From NCBI GenBank assembly GCA_947034895.1, contig OX344762.1, positions 69,806,981 through 69,870,980 on the forward strand: a DNA stretch of 64,000 nt. The letters run 5' to 3'. Below the pieces are notes generated by a model, which was not told where the DNA came from, searched no databases, and saw nothing but the letters and a program-made list of their open reading frames with translations. Shown here piece by piece: positions 12,961 to 25,255 of this stretch. Made by a program: the position numbers and the translations under genes. The number at the start of each line of letters is the position of its first letter. Position 1 is the first letter of the stretch. The DNA comes from Rhytidiadelphus loreus. Lineage: Eukaryota > Streptophyta > Bryopsida > Hypnales > Hylocomiaceae.

Positions 12961-15069
12961 TGTGGTTAGTGCTCCGCATTGCTTGTGTTCTCTTCCGTCG
13001 TTTTCGGTTCCTTCTTCGCCCCTACAAGGCTACGTGTCAGTTGTACTATGTGCAGTAATGTCTTCTTGGAATCTCATCTTATTTGGATGCCGGTCGTCCC
13101 TGTTGGGCTGAACTGTATGCCTTCATTTTAGAATGTGGAGTGTGACGTTTCTGGGGATATGAATGGACAGTGAGAGTAGGTTTCGCGTTGGAGGTGTTCA
13201 AGGAATTCAAAGAAATGTGTGAAAGCTGTCTTGTTTTATGGGGTGCTACAGTCTTCATTTTATTTCATTTTTTCTTCCCCGCTATCCCGTATCAGTAAAT
13301 TAATATTATTGTTCACCTAGGATAGAGTCTCGTAATTATACTATCCTTGTATTTGTTTGTTTGTTATGGTGAGTTCTTTCGAACTATGCGTCCCCTAGTG
13401 GCAAATAAGTGGCATATTTGGTACTATTAGAAAGTTCTTTGCAAGGAAGGGTGTACTATCTTTGTTTTGTGGCATTTGGGACTGCAACGTGAAAATTAAG
13501 AAATTTTGAGTTATATTTTAATTAATAATTGAATTGAATTATCCTTTACCTCAGGCCAACATCACTAGGCTACGCTATTGTAGTTTATATTGCACATTAA
13601 TGGTTGTTTAACATCTGGAGGCGTGTCCAATTTGCTATGTCAAAGGTCAAGAATCCTCACTTGTAATTGGACAAACGTTGAAATTGGTCCCACACCCTTT
13701 ATACCTAGAGGCAAGATCAATTTGGTGGAATTATTTTTTTATTAAAAAAAACATGATTTGACATGGCCTAAGCTTGCTAAATTGGGTGCACCAAAATTAG
13801 GAGGTCAATTCTTGGCATCAAGGCCAATGTCAAATATCAATCAAAAACCCTTTTTTGTTCAACAATTAGATCCGTTGGATTTTGTGCAATCAGCCTCTTA
13901 GGGAATCATTTGGCCTAGCATCCAAGTGTATTGTGCAATCAGCCTAGCCTAGCATCCAAGTGTATAACAACCTTAAAAATTTCAGACCCTTTCTCTCTCT
14001 CTTTTCTAGGTTTTATTGAACTAGCCCACTAGTCTTCTTGTATAAGGAATCCTATTAGGTTTGCCATCTGTCTTAAACTTAGTGATTTTCTAATCTCTTA
14101 ACTTGTAAATTACTTGTTTATTGTGTGTTTGTCATTTCAAAAGTAGAACAAAATAACTCCCTCCAAAGTGTAAAAAACCAGCTTGTAGTTACGCAAGCTA
14201 TCAAGAGTGTCATATGTGACACATGTGTTGTGTTCTAGACACATGAATGAGAAGTAAAGTCTGGAATGGGGCTCCTATACTTGGAACTATCTAGATATTG
14301 GGATCTTTCACACTGACAAGAAGTGCTAGTTCTTCGAAGTTTCTCCTTTGATCACTCGGCCACCACATTGTGGCAACGCTATTGCTCTTCTTTTCTAGTC
14401 TTTTACTTTGTTTGCTTTGATCAAGTTCAATTGCTTATTCTACCTCGTGGAAGTACTATATGTTCTTGTAGTAGAGCTTCAAAACAATTTTGAGACTTGA
14501 GAGGAGATGAAGCTTGGGGGCTATCTTTTTACTAAAGGATCTATGACTTTTGAATTTCATGTTTGCTTGTAAATCACTAGATTGTGCGTGTGTTTTTGCT
14601 TGTGATATTTCTATATCACTCAAGACTTGATGCTTACAATTATCATGGTGGCAACAATGTGCGTCTAGTCATGGAGTTCTCCATTGGAACTTTGGAGCAG
14701 AAGATGGACATGAGCTTTGGTACACTTGCATCTTTCTCCTAACCTATCTTGTATTTTGCATTGATTTTGTATAAGTTTTGGTTTTCTTGAATTGGATATG
14801 TTTTGTTTCTTTAAGAGTGTCATTGGAAAACTCTTATAGAATTTGCCTTCGAATGCACTTTGTTTTGAAGTTGATTTTGTAGTCTCGAATAGAAACTTTT
14901 AGTTTCGTATGTTTATACATAGCGGATTTTTATTTTTATTTTTTTATTGCACTACTAGGTTATGTCATTTGTATGATTGTCTAGGCCTAAGATTCTCTTT
15001 GATTTTGATTTTGTTTGATAAACTCTTTATTTCTCTAACCTTGAGGCGCACGATATAAAGCTTAGTATC
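12961..15069. other. Intergenic, no gene recognised
   Basis: AT-rich sequence with frequent stops in all frames. A short direct duplication containing GTGCAATCAGCCT is at about 13886-13965. No coding domain, RNA gene or clear element ends seen. Confidence 0.5.
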
Positions 15070-15654
15070 TTAATCCACCTACATTCCCATTGTCCCTATG
15101 GGGGACAAAATGGATTTCGGGAAGGCTCTTATGATCTCAATTTTTACTGAATTTTTTTGAAACTTTCTCATAAGATAGATAAACTTATGAGCTTTTTGGA
15201 AATATAATTTTTATTCCAATCGGTGTCCAGGAGAAAAAGTTATGCTACAACAACCTCAAAATGGGGGAGACCAGGCAACAAAAAAAATTCACAAAAAATT
15301 GAAATAAAAATTTTAATATTTTTTTTCTTGTAGATTATATTTTTTCTAAATGTGAAGCTTTGATTCATTCCATTTGGATTAGTGATGTGAAAGTTATGGA
15401 GTTTCTTGTTTTGCGGGCAATCATAGCAACTTCTTGAAAGAAATTTTTTCTTCCACTTTGAATGCTAATATCTTTCAATCTACACAAAAAACATCACAAA
15501 ATTTTTATCACGTGATCTAAGACAAGTGTAGAACAATATACTACGGTTAGATTCTAAAAAATATTTAAAAAATTTATTTTATAGGTGAACATAGCAAAAG
15601 TAGAAGTTTTGAGTGGTTTTGGCAGAAAAATGGCCTTGGGACTTTGGGGATTAA
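15070..15654. mobile_element. Diverged TTAA MITE of the same family
   Basis: The interior matches the element at 30766-31692 segment by segment (GGGGGACAAA, AAAGTTATG, AGCTTTGATTCATT, TACGGTTAGAT, GGCCTTGGGACTT). The right end is CTTTGGGGATTAA. The left end has TTAA but its terminal repeat has decayed. No coding sequence. Confidence 0.55.
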
Positions 15655-17220
15655 ATGCTTGAATTTCCTAGTGCATCTTTTTGCTAGAGGCTTTTATATA
15701 GTTTTACTTCACTAAGTGTTGAACATGTTGCAGATACATAGCTGCAATGAATGGTGAAACATCATCTAAATTGTTATCTTGGTGGTAGGAAGAAGCATAA
15801 AAGGCATCATAACGGAACAAGAACCTAGTTGTAGAAAGTCTATGTCCAAAAAATGGAAGCATGTGTGGTAGTAGCTGCAATCATTGTATCGAATAGAAAT
15901 TGTAGAAGCATTGGAGGCCATTGTGTAGCTTGACAATAATTTTAGGTATACTATAGAGATTTGCCAACATTATGCTAATGCAAATAGGGGTGGTTTGAAG
16001 AAGGTAGGCGCTTTTAGAGCATACTATCCTTGATACTACCTTATGTTTAGTCAAAAACTAGAAGTCAAGTCTCTCTTCAACCCCTAAATGTCCAAAGCCT
16101 GTTTTGAGCCTCTTAGAATTTGCTTTAAATTGAACAAAAAGTCAACATTTTGATAAATTGAATCAATTTTTTTGAATTGTAAAAGTTGCCTATATCCAAA
16201 AGTGCCATTAGAGATTGATATTCAACAATCAATACTACAACAAAGTTAAGACTAAGAAGGTATTTCTTAAATCTAAAGTTTTCTTCATTATTTCTAGTCC
16301 ATTACAACACAATTACGTGTTTCATTTGTTGTCTCCTTGAATCCTCACTCTCTTTGGAGGTTGCAAGATCCTCTAGAATCTTTTATAGTTTCTTTAAGGT
16401 CTCCCTTATTATCAAGACTTCTAGTTTAAATGTTTATGTTCTTATGTGTTGTTTTTTAAAAATTGATTCTTTTTAAATCTTATTGCATATGTTGGACATG
16501 AAGGCATCACTTGTGTTAGTAATTATTAAAATTTCATTTTTCTAGAATTGAGTGTCATGGCCTATGCAACTTCCTCATCTTATTCATGATGTGATTTGAT
16601 TGTTGTTGTTAAGGCGATTGCATAAAAAGATGATAATTTTGCTTTCAATTGAGCTTGCAATGTGAATTAAATGCTATAAGAATCTTTACTCTATCGCTTT
16701 GAGCTTCATATCCTAAAAGTGGTGATGGCCTAAAAGATTCACTATAGGAATCACTATTGGAATCCAATGTATCGGAGTGACTTAATTTTTCATGTTTTAA
16801 AACTTGTATTCCATAATAGATTTTTCAACACTCTACATTCAACTCGTGTCACTTGCATTCTAAATCTTTGCAGTTCTTTACTCAATCAATCGCACTAGAT
16901 CCATTGTTGATGATCTTGTAGGAAAGGCCTTGTTAGGTTGTGTAGGGGGAATGTTGGTACGTGAGCGGGGAACGGCGAGCGGCGAGCAGGGAGCAGGGAT
17001 TGGTGAGCGGGAAGAGACTATTTTGAAATTTTTGATCAAATAGACAAGAAAAAATGGATGATAATTGGAACAAAAGTTTAGGAAAATTTCTATAAAAGTT
17101 AAAAAAAGAATACATGGAAGGGTCACTAAAATGGATGAGATTTTGCAGCAAAAGTTTTGGGTTTAGGATTGAAGGTAAACTAATGAAAGTGCTTAAGAAA
17201 ATGGGTGCACGAAGTTTAAA
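15655..17220. other. Intergenic with a MITE end fragment
   Basis: A fragment at about 16077-16230 (CAACCCCTAAATGTCC) matches the end of the spacer element 4212-4862. No gene is recognised in the rest. Confidence 0.4.
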
Positions 17221-17360
17221 AAAATGGATGAAAGTGGATGAAAAAAATGAATGAATGTAGATGATGAGAGTGGATGAAAAAAATGGATGAATGTAGATGA
17301 TGAAAGTGGATGGAAAACATGGATGAATGTAGATGATGAAAGTGGATGGAAAACATGGAT
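17221..17360. repeat. 36 bp tandem repeat
   Basis: About four units of a 36 bp sequence built on GTGGATGAAAAAAATGGATG followed by AATGTAGATGATGAAA. The period is a multiple of three and the minus strand happens to be open, which creates a spurious low-complexity reading frame. Confidence 0.7.
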
Positions 17361-18964
17361 GTAACTCGGGGAAGTGGATGAAAATAATGGATGATATTGG
17401 ATGCATGAAATCAATGTAGGGTCTTCTAACGAGATTAAAAGCATGCATAAGTGACGCTAAATAATACAAAGAAAATCATAGAAAATTCCTCCGTGAAGAA
17501 AAGCATACACCATAATCATGAATAGCACGCTGTAGAAGGTCCGACAGGAACTCCATGTCCAACAGAGAACTGTGTGTAGAGAATGAAGGCTACATTGTAA
17601 GAAAACACTTCGTAGGACTATACAATACATGCCCTTGGAATTTATTAAATAGGTGGTTTTAGAAACCCGAACTATATGTCTTGGAACTTCCAAGATTCAA
17701 CAAATTTCAACAAATTTGAATATAAGTACATTGCAGAATTGAATACGTCTTGAAATCTTTAAGCTTACCATGTTATAACATTCATCATACACTTTCTTTG
17801 CCATATATTGATATTGGCTATTATTACTCTTGAACTAATGAATTGAAGAAGAGATAGATCACAAAACGAATTGTGTGCAAATTTTTTGGAAACGAAGTCT
17901 AAATCAAGCGAGTTGGGATCAGTGTCGAACTATAATTCAAAAATTCAAAAGTTGTAATGGACAATTACGTCATTTGGCTGAAGAAAATGCATGATGAATG
18001 TTAGAAGATGGTGTTCTTGTATGATATTTTTCCTCTCTAGTAGCACATGTAACTTATACAATCGGTTTGTAAGCTGGAAGCGGACCAACAACCTGGACAA
18101 GCAAGTAACGTGAATAAGTATTGCTAGGAATACATTCATGTACATGTAATTGAGCTTCAGTTACTCTATACTGAACTGTTGTATTTGAATCCTACTTCAA
18201 GATCGTATTGTGCAATACCAAGTAATTGAAGATCAAGGCAAGTATTTAGCAAATGGGGTGTATTACTCACAGGGGGGGAAATATCCGGGTGTATCTCTTC
18301 CCCGTATAGCAGTAGCAAAATCATTGTAGTTGGGCATACAAGACCTATGCTTTGGCAGGCCCTGTGCAACTGAGACATTGCTCGAACACTACTCTGCCTA
18401 CACAAACATGAAAACCAAATCTTAGATAATAAGATGTATACACTGTGAACGTAGTCGGCTTGACAAGAATCAAGAAAAAAGTGACATACTGGTTAACGAG
18501 GACTTCAGAAAACATACAATGGATATGTGGTGTTGTCTAGAACTCTAGATATATAGTCTGGACCCCGGGGCACACAAATTCTATCGACAAACTACAGCCA
18601 GTCAGTCCCCGCAGAGCTATTAGGGCTTTAAAGATAACCTTATCATTTGAAGAAGCTACAACATTGCAACACATGGCACGAGGAGCATCGATGCAGGGAC
18701 CCACATTTACCGAGAACAAGAATAATGAAAATTGAAGTGAAGGTTACAATGTTATTTGAAAAAAGCGATATGCAAGCTGAAAACTGGAAAATACAATGCA
18801 ATATTGTAATCTATTAAAAACTGTAGCAAAATAGAATCGTCGGCTCCTAACCGCGCATGTCGAACTTGCAGGATTAATTGACCCGAGTCATTAGAAATTT
18901 CAGAAGATTTATTCTTTTTACTGTAATCTATAAAAAACTGTAGCAAAATAGAATCCTCGGCTTC
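17361..18964. other. Intergenic, no gene assigned
   Basis: AT-rich. One stretch on the minus strand (about 18720-18290) has codon-like character but no complete start or exon structure, so it is not called. An inexact direct repeat of about 60 bp (CTGTAGCAAAATAGAATC) lies at 18815-18965, next to the minisatellite. Confidence 0.4.
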
Positions 18965-20155
18965 TAAACCCGCGGGTTTAGGGCAACCTCCCGCGAGGGG
19001 CTGCCTTAAGGTAGCATAGTTCCCTCGCGAGGGACATCCTTCGGGTAGCATAGTTCCCCCCGTGAAGGGCTGCCCAAGGCAACACAGGCCCCCTGCAAGC
19101 GGCTGCCCCGCGGCAGCACAGTCACTGTGAGGGGTTGCCCCAAGGCAGTACAGTCTCCTTGCAAGCGGCTGCCCCACAAGGGGCTGCCGCGGGGCAGCAC
19201 AGTCCCCCCGCAAGGAGCTGCCCCAAGGCAGCACAGTCATTGTGAGGGGCTGCCCCAAGGCAGTACAATCTCCTTGCAAGCGGCTGCCCTAGGAAGGGCT
19301 GTCACGGGGCAGTACAGTCCCCCCGCGAGGAGCTGCCCCAAGGCAGCACAATTGCCCCGCGAGGGGCAGCACAGTCCCCCCGCGGCACCACAGACCCCGC
19401 GAGGGGCTGCCCCGCGGCAGCACAGACCCCGCGAGAGGCTGCCGCGGGGCATCACAGTCCCCCCGCAAGGAGCTGCCCCAAGGCAGCACAATTGCCCCGC
19501 GAGGGGCAGCACAGTCCCCCCGCGGCACCACAGACCCCGCGAGGGGCTGCCCCGCGGCAGCACAGACCCCGCGAGAGGCTGCCGCGGGGCATCACAGTCC
19601 CCCCGCAAGGAGCTGCCCCGCGGCAGCACAGACCACATGAGGGGCTGCCCAAGCCAATACAGTTGCCCCGTGAGGGGTTGCAGCAGGGCAGTACAGTCCC
19701 CCCTGCAAAGAGTTGCCCCGCAGCAGCACAGACCCCGCGAGGGGCTGCCCCAAGGCAGCACAGTCCCCCCGCAAGCGGCTGCTGCGGGGCAGCACAGACC
19801 CCGCGAGGGGCTACCGCATGGCAGCGCCATCCCCGCGAGGTTCTGCCGCGGGGCAACACAACCCCGCGAGGGGCAGCGCCGTCCCCAAGAGGTGCTGCTG
19901 TAGGACAGCGCAGTCTGCTTGAGGAGGGCTGCCACAGGGCAGTCCAATCTCCCTGGGAGGGGTTGTCGCGGGGCAGCGCAGCCCCCTTGGGGAAGGTTGC
20001 CGAGGGGCAGTGCAACCTCTCTCGGAGGGCTTCCGCGAGCAGCTGAAATCCTTGGCTGTCTTGCCGCGGGGCAGTACAAACCCCTAGTGGGGATACTGCG
20101 CTACAGCACATGCACTGCCGACCGGGGTTACCAGAGGTAGCTTAGAGCCTCGAAT
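18965..20155. repeat. GC-rich minisatellite, 32-35 bp units
   Basis: About 35 units built on GAGGGGCTGCCCCGCGGCAG followed by CACAGACCCCGC. Many units contain the near-palindrome GCTGCC-CGGGGCAGC. There is higher-order structure: 19351-19490 is repeated at 19491-19630 with only two differences seen, giving a 140 bp super-unit. Long frames are open on both strands (up to about 280 codons), but the unit length is not a multiple of three and the frames overlap, so I treat it as non-coding. It stands out sharply from the AT-rich flanks. Confidence 0.85.
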
Positions 20156-21253
20156 AGGACTGCAGAAGGGAGCATAAACCTTTGGCAAGGCTGCTTTAGG
20201 GTAGCGTATATTCTTGAGCCCGGGTTGGGGTGTGTGTGGAGAGGGGGAGTAGAGACCCTGGAAGAGGTTGGCTTGGGGTTATCTAAACCCGGGAGCGGCC
20301 AGACACTGATATTAGGAAGGGAATAAGATAGACCTGTGAAACGAGATGTCAACAACCACACACATGACCAAAGAGATAAGGGTTTGCATGATAGTCTGAT
20401 CTTTCTGGAGTATTGCAATAATGGAATAATGCTATAACTATAGCGGTAGGTAAAGTTGCATGATTCCACATTGACCACTTATGAAAATTATTGGAATATC
20501 ATTGATCTCCAAATATGATATTGATAAAGTACAATATGCTTCTAGAAGTAAATTAATTACGATAATAATACTATTTGTCATTGTGTAGTCCATGAATTCA
20601 CATTGAAGGGCAGTAACTTATTAGTGAAGGAAATCAAGTAAAAGCCTGGAATTTTCTTGGGGGGGCAGACTATGTTCAGGGAAGGACTAGGTCTCGGGAC
20701 CAAGACCAATGTTTCAAATGCATTCGGCTTGCTCTGTCCAATCAATGATTCATTGATGGGGACAGAAATTCGAGAAACAGCAATTGAAGAAAATGCTCGT
20801 TGATCATGATCGACAAATCCTGAACCCCGCGAAGAACTCTAGTATCATCTTAAATTACAGTGTCTACAATTATCCCCCCTACTCAACAAATCAAATAAGC
20901 GAGAGATTATTAGAATTAGTCAAATTACAGAAGAATGCATGAATGATATTAAAATAGAATGCAAAAGTGAGTCACAGTTTCAATTTTGAATTAGGGTTTA
21001 GGATCATTGAATTTGTTTGTTACATCACAACCACTAGCAACAACTTTGGGATAACAAGTGAGAAACGAGATAGAGGACTTAGTAGGTATACGGAAATGAA
21101 CCCTGACTGTGGCGGAGCTGAATTACCGGAGGCATAGTAATAAGAAGCGGAACAACAAAGATGTAATGTCTATTCGATTATGACCAATATAAAGTACCAT
21201 TGATGCGAACCAATAGACAAAACAAATGGAATAGATGAAAAAAGTAATCCGCA
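20156..21253. other. Intergenic, 3' side of the methyltransferase-like gene
   Basis: AT-rich, no recognised gene or repeat ends. It may contain the 3' untranslated region of the minus-strand gene ending at 21254. Confidence 0.4.
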
Positions 21254-24200
21254 TCACAGACAAGCATATAAAATAAGGGAATGTGATGTTTTGACTGTCG
21301 CCCTAGTCAAATGATTTGGAACTGCCCTCACTGTTGATGTTTCCATATTTGACTCCACAGCACTGTCATCAATAAACTGGAGAACTCGAGGATCTACCAG
21401 ATTTGCCCTACAACTAGGCCTAGGGTCGATGGCAACATAATCTGTGGAAAGAGATTCAGAGTATTCGGGAAGTTGAAACGGCTTTGGTGGGCTTGGAAAG
21501 AAGGCACGGTTTAGAAAGAACGAAACATGTGATTCGGATCTCATTTTTGCCGCTTGCCTACACAATGAAGTAAATAAGAAATTAGATTAAGATGATATAA
21601 TATTCAAAGATATGATTCAATGAATAAGTTGAAATGAAGGCTTACTTACTGAAGAATGAAGTTTTCACAATTTGTTGTGCCGGCACCTCTTCCTCATCCA
21701 TATCACTTGCGGCATCAACGACACCTGTGGCTACGGCTGAAAGAACCGGATTTTGACGAATCACCGGTTTGATTAGGGCCTCAAAGATAGCTTGATCTTC
21801 CTCGAAGGCTAAAACATGACGCCTAGTGGCTCGACATGCGAGAATGCTAGTACCTCCATATTCGATATGTTAGACATACATTCATTAGATGTCATCCAAA
21901 TTTGACAAATTGAAGATGATTGCACTAAGTATGTAATACTCTTGAAGATATACCTGTAGCTGCCGTGTAGTCGACGACAACGGATCCGGCTTCGCAACAC
22001 CCTTCCACAAGCATTGCCATGAAAGCAGAGGCCTTCTCTCTTGGACCGCGCCATGGTTTCTCACCATTCATGGTGACCTCTTCGGCAAAGCATAGGTTCC
22101 TAAGGCAGTCATCCTTGCCCACGGTGATGCCAACCTTTGCATGAGAGGGAACATGCTGGAATGGGAAGTTGTCCTCAATTGTGGGGCCGGACTTTTTGAC
22201 CACAAGAGAGATTGAAAACCTCTGCGTCTGGAACAAGTGAGAAGTCATGGATTAATAAAGGCAAGTTGCAAATTTTTGAGGAAGACGAAAATGACAAGGT
22301 GATATGGCTATTACCGTCTTCTTGGGATCAATGGCCGATGTCAAGTGAAGATGGTTCATACCCCACCAATCGCAAAGAATCTTGAATCCATATTCCTTGC
22401 AACATCCTACAAGTTGACTTCTGTGCGCTTTGGAGGAAGATGGGTACATAACGAGAAGTGTTGCATTGTCGTGTAAATAACCACCGGCAAAGTCAAAGAC
22501 TGGAATCAACCAGTCCGATGAAAACTGATTCCACGTAGGAATAGGTGCAGGAGGAGCAGATATGGTAGGCACATGGAGTCCTTCAGGTACATCAACAATA
22601 ATCAAGTCGACTGCGGACTCTGTAGTCAAGACTCCGTCAAAGTATCATTGTTTGTCGCTTGCATGCTACACCATGAAACAACAAGAAAGTAGTGAGAAGT
22701 GATATATAATTCAGTATGGAGAAACATAATTAATGAACAGAAAATGAACTAAAAGGAATGTGATGGGAATGGGTTTTGATTCAAATTCCACATAGAATCA
22801 ATTGAAGAGAAGGAAGACAACAAATTTACCATGGATAAGAAGGCTTCAACGGCTTCTAGGGCCTTCTTATCATGGGTAAGTCCATGCAACGATATATTGA
22901 GAATGCATTCGTCAATGGCAGGGTCAGAATCCAAGTGATGAACTGTTGGAGTGAGACCATGCTTAAGGCGGTCCTGAGTGAGTGAAAAGCTAGATGATGT
23001 GTCCTTCACGTCAGCAGCACTTGTAGCCGGTTCCTGCAAAGGAGTTTCTGCCTTCCTCTTCTTGCCCATCTTGATTGCCTTCTCTTGCTCCTTTTCAGCC
23101 TTGGCGGAAAATCTCTTGAGCTTCATATCCTCCATCTTCTTCTTTGCCTCCTCCAGCCGCTCCACTTTCTTCTTGTCAAATGCATCCCGTTTGGCAATGG
23201 CTTTGGCTTGTGCTTCCGGATCAAGACCGGCAAACTCATCAAACTCAAGCTTCGCCACCGGTGTTTCCTTGAATGTCTTGAACAAAGGTGCCTCCTCTTG
23301 TGGAATGGATCCCAAGTTGCATTTGATGTACCATGGGCAAGCTTGAAGATGTGGAGTCGTCCAATTTCTAAGCTGCCAGGGTGAGAACATGCAATCATCC
23401 CTAGCTCTATCCAACCAGGTGGTCAAGAACGGTGGCAAGTCCGACTTGGCTATGGCTTTCTTGGCATACAACTCGAACTTGAAATACCTGTGAAGATAAG
23501 ATGAAAAATGACCACGATGGAAGATGTCAGATTCGAATGCCCTACAATTAGTTACACCAATTTGAAGTCCTCCAACCTGATTAATTGAATGAGAGGACCA
23601 AATCCTTTCCAGCAAAAACTGAAGATCCAAGAACAATTTCAGGAAAAAATAGGAATATGAATAAAAGTCAGGCAAACCATGTTGCAAGACTCAGTCCCTG
23701 AGTATTAGAGTCTCGGCCCCGAGACTACCAATTGAAGTTCCCAACGCTTGCACAAAAGGATTGAATGGATCCGAAAATTACATGAAAGAAGGACCACAAA
23801 ATACCTGTAAATGACGCGGTGAACCGCAAGCATTGCCCCTTTGTAATCCTTGAAGTTGTCAGACTTTTTGTAAGCGTCTGCTCCTCTAAACATTCCCGTG
23901 TAGGCAATATCCCAAACCTTCATTCTCCAACCCTCTATATATTCCTTCAGAGTTTACGGCTCAGTTAGAACAGACATGTTCACAGGAATATTATCTACTC
24001 GCATTACCGAATCTAGCAACTCAGATGCTGCCTCCTCCAACTATTACGCACAAATGTACATTAGTCAGATGTGAAAGTAAACAAACCTCGAGATCAAAAA
24101 AGACATAAATTACAGAAGGACAGTCAAAAAGAATTTTCAAAATTCATACCCTCAAGTACCAACAAGCCCTAGCCAGAAACAAAGCCAATTTCTCCTCGTT

Positions 24201-25255
24201 TACAGGCCTCGGTGGAAATCGACGCGCCTCTCTAGTTGGCCCTGATGCATTCATCCACTTCAACCATTTCACTTTGGATTCCGCAGTGGCATTAGCAGTG
24301 GCCATCATCTACAATTTCTCCAGAGTTAACTCTGGATTGGAAAACAGATTCCAATGCCGTTGGATCTGCAGAAATCCAATTGAATATTATTTAATCGTAA
24401 TTTTCATCACAGAGTTTCATGAAATACATCACAGAGTATCTGGAAATAGTAATTAGTCAAGTATACCTCCAATAGCCAATCAGGTCCAAGAGCGGGGTTT
24501 GCTACTGCCACAATCTTTGAGAGTTTCTTCTGGTACTTCTCATTTGAATCTTTGATGGAGACCCTCATAGCCGTGGCAACTCCGTCTGCTGTCACCTCTT
24601 CAGGCGAAGTGTCCTCCTTATGTTTACGAATGGCTATCTCAGCCGCAACAGAAATCTCTTGTTGAGAGAATGCACATCACCCTTTAGAAATGAAAAAGGA
24701 AACCATATGATAAGATTTGCTAATTGAATACTGTGATGAGAATTGCATACCTTGAAGATAAATGAGGAGAAGACCTCCAATGGCATAGTATACCATTTCG
24801 TTCGAGTATTGTTCCTACAAATTGTTAACTCTTCGGCGGATAACAATTCAGTGAACTTATCCAGCTCCATCATCCTGTATTTTTGGACATGGAAAAGAGT
24901 GTGCACGAGATTAGTCTTGACATGATAGTTTCGGTATGCCTGGAGATCATAAATGAAAACAGTCAAGACATGAAATTAATATAGATCGAAAGTGTTTATA
25001 TATAAAAGAAACAAATGAAAACAATGATTAAAACTATTTGAAATGGAATGCTCACTTGTTGATGTCGTGCATAGCCTGCATTGCAACCCCAATACGACCT
25101 CTTGTATCAAGAACGATAGAGTCGACGCTGATGTGCCAACTCCTCTTCGTGGCATGTAGGTGAGTAATGTAGTTCATCCACGCAATCCTTCGGTGGTTTC
25201 CATCACAAATAAAAAACTTCTGATCCACCAAATGCTTGAGTACAAGATCGGCCCT
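21254..25255 (-). pseudogene. ParB-like plus N6/N4 DNA-methyltransferase-like gene, 3' part (decayed)
   Basis: Exons placed by splice signals and phase: 25255-25056, 24939-24751, 24681-24467, 24365-24150, 24040-23805, 23487-22830, 22665-22315, 22227-21954, 21853-21646 and 21557-21254. The first has KFFICDGNHRRIAW, the DGNHR motif of ParB/sulfiredoxin-like nuclease domains. Exon 23487-22830 is a charged coiled-coil linker. Exons 22665-21646 form a SAM-methyltransferase core in beta-class order: VDVPEG in place of catalytic DPPY, then GEKPWRGPREKA, then motif I DYTAATGTS (across a splice) and VLAFEED. Disruptions are TAG at 24311, TAA at 23956, TGA at 22647, a probable one-base loss near 24665 and a phase mismatch after 25056. 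ParB-methylase fusions are common in bacteria and phages. The degenerate DPPY makes activity doubtful. Confidence 0.65.

Noticed and set aside
16933..17469. 178-codon minus-strand frame rich in HPCFPSTFIIYI repeats
   Set aside because: It is a translation of the 36 bp tandem repeat.
18288..18719. Possible two-exon minus-strand coding island (SVRAMSQLHRACQSIGL)
   Set aside because: A donor and an acceptor can be found, but the first exon has no start codon or acceptor and no family is recognised. Left uncalled.
18752..20111. Long frames on both strands of the GC-rich minisatellite
   Set aside because: Overlapping frames in several phases follow from the lack of AT-rich stop codons; unit length is not a multiple of three.
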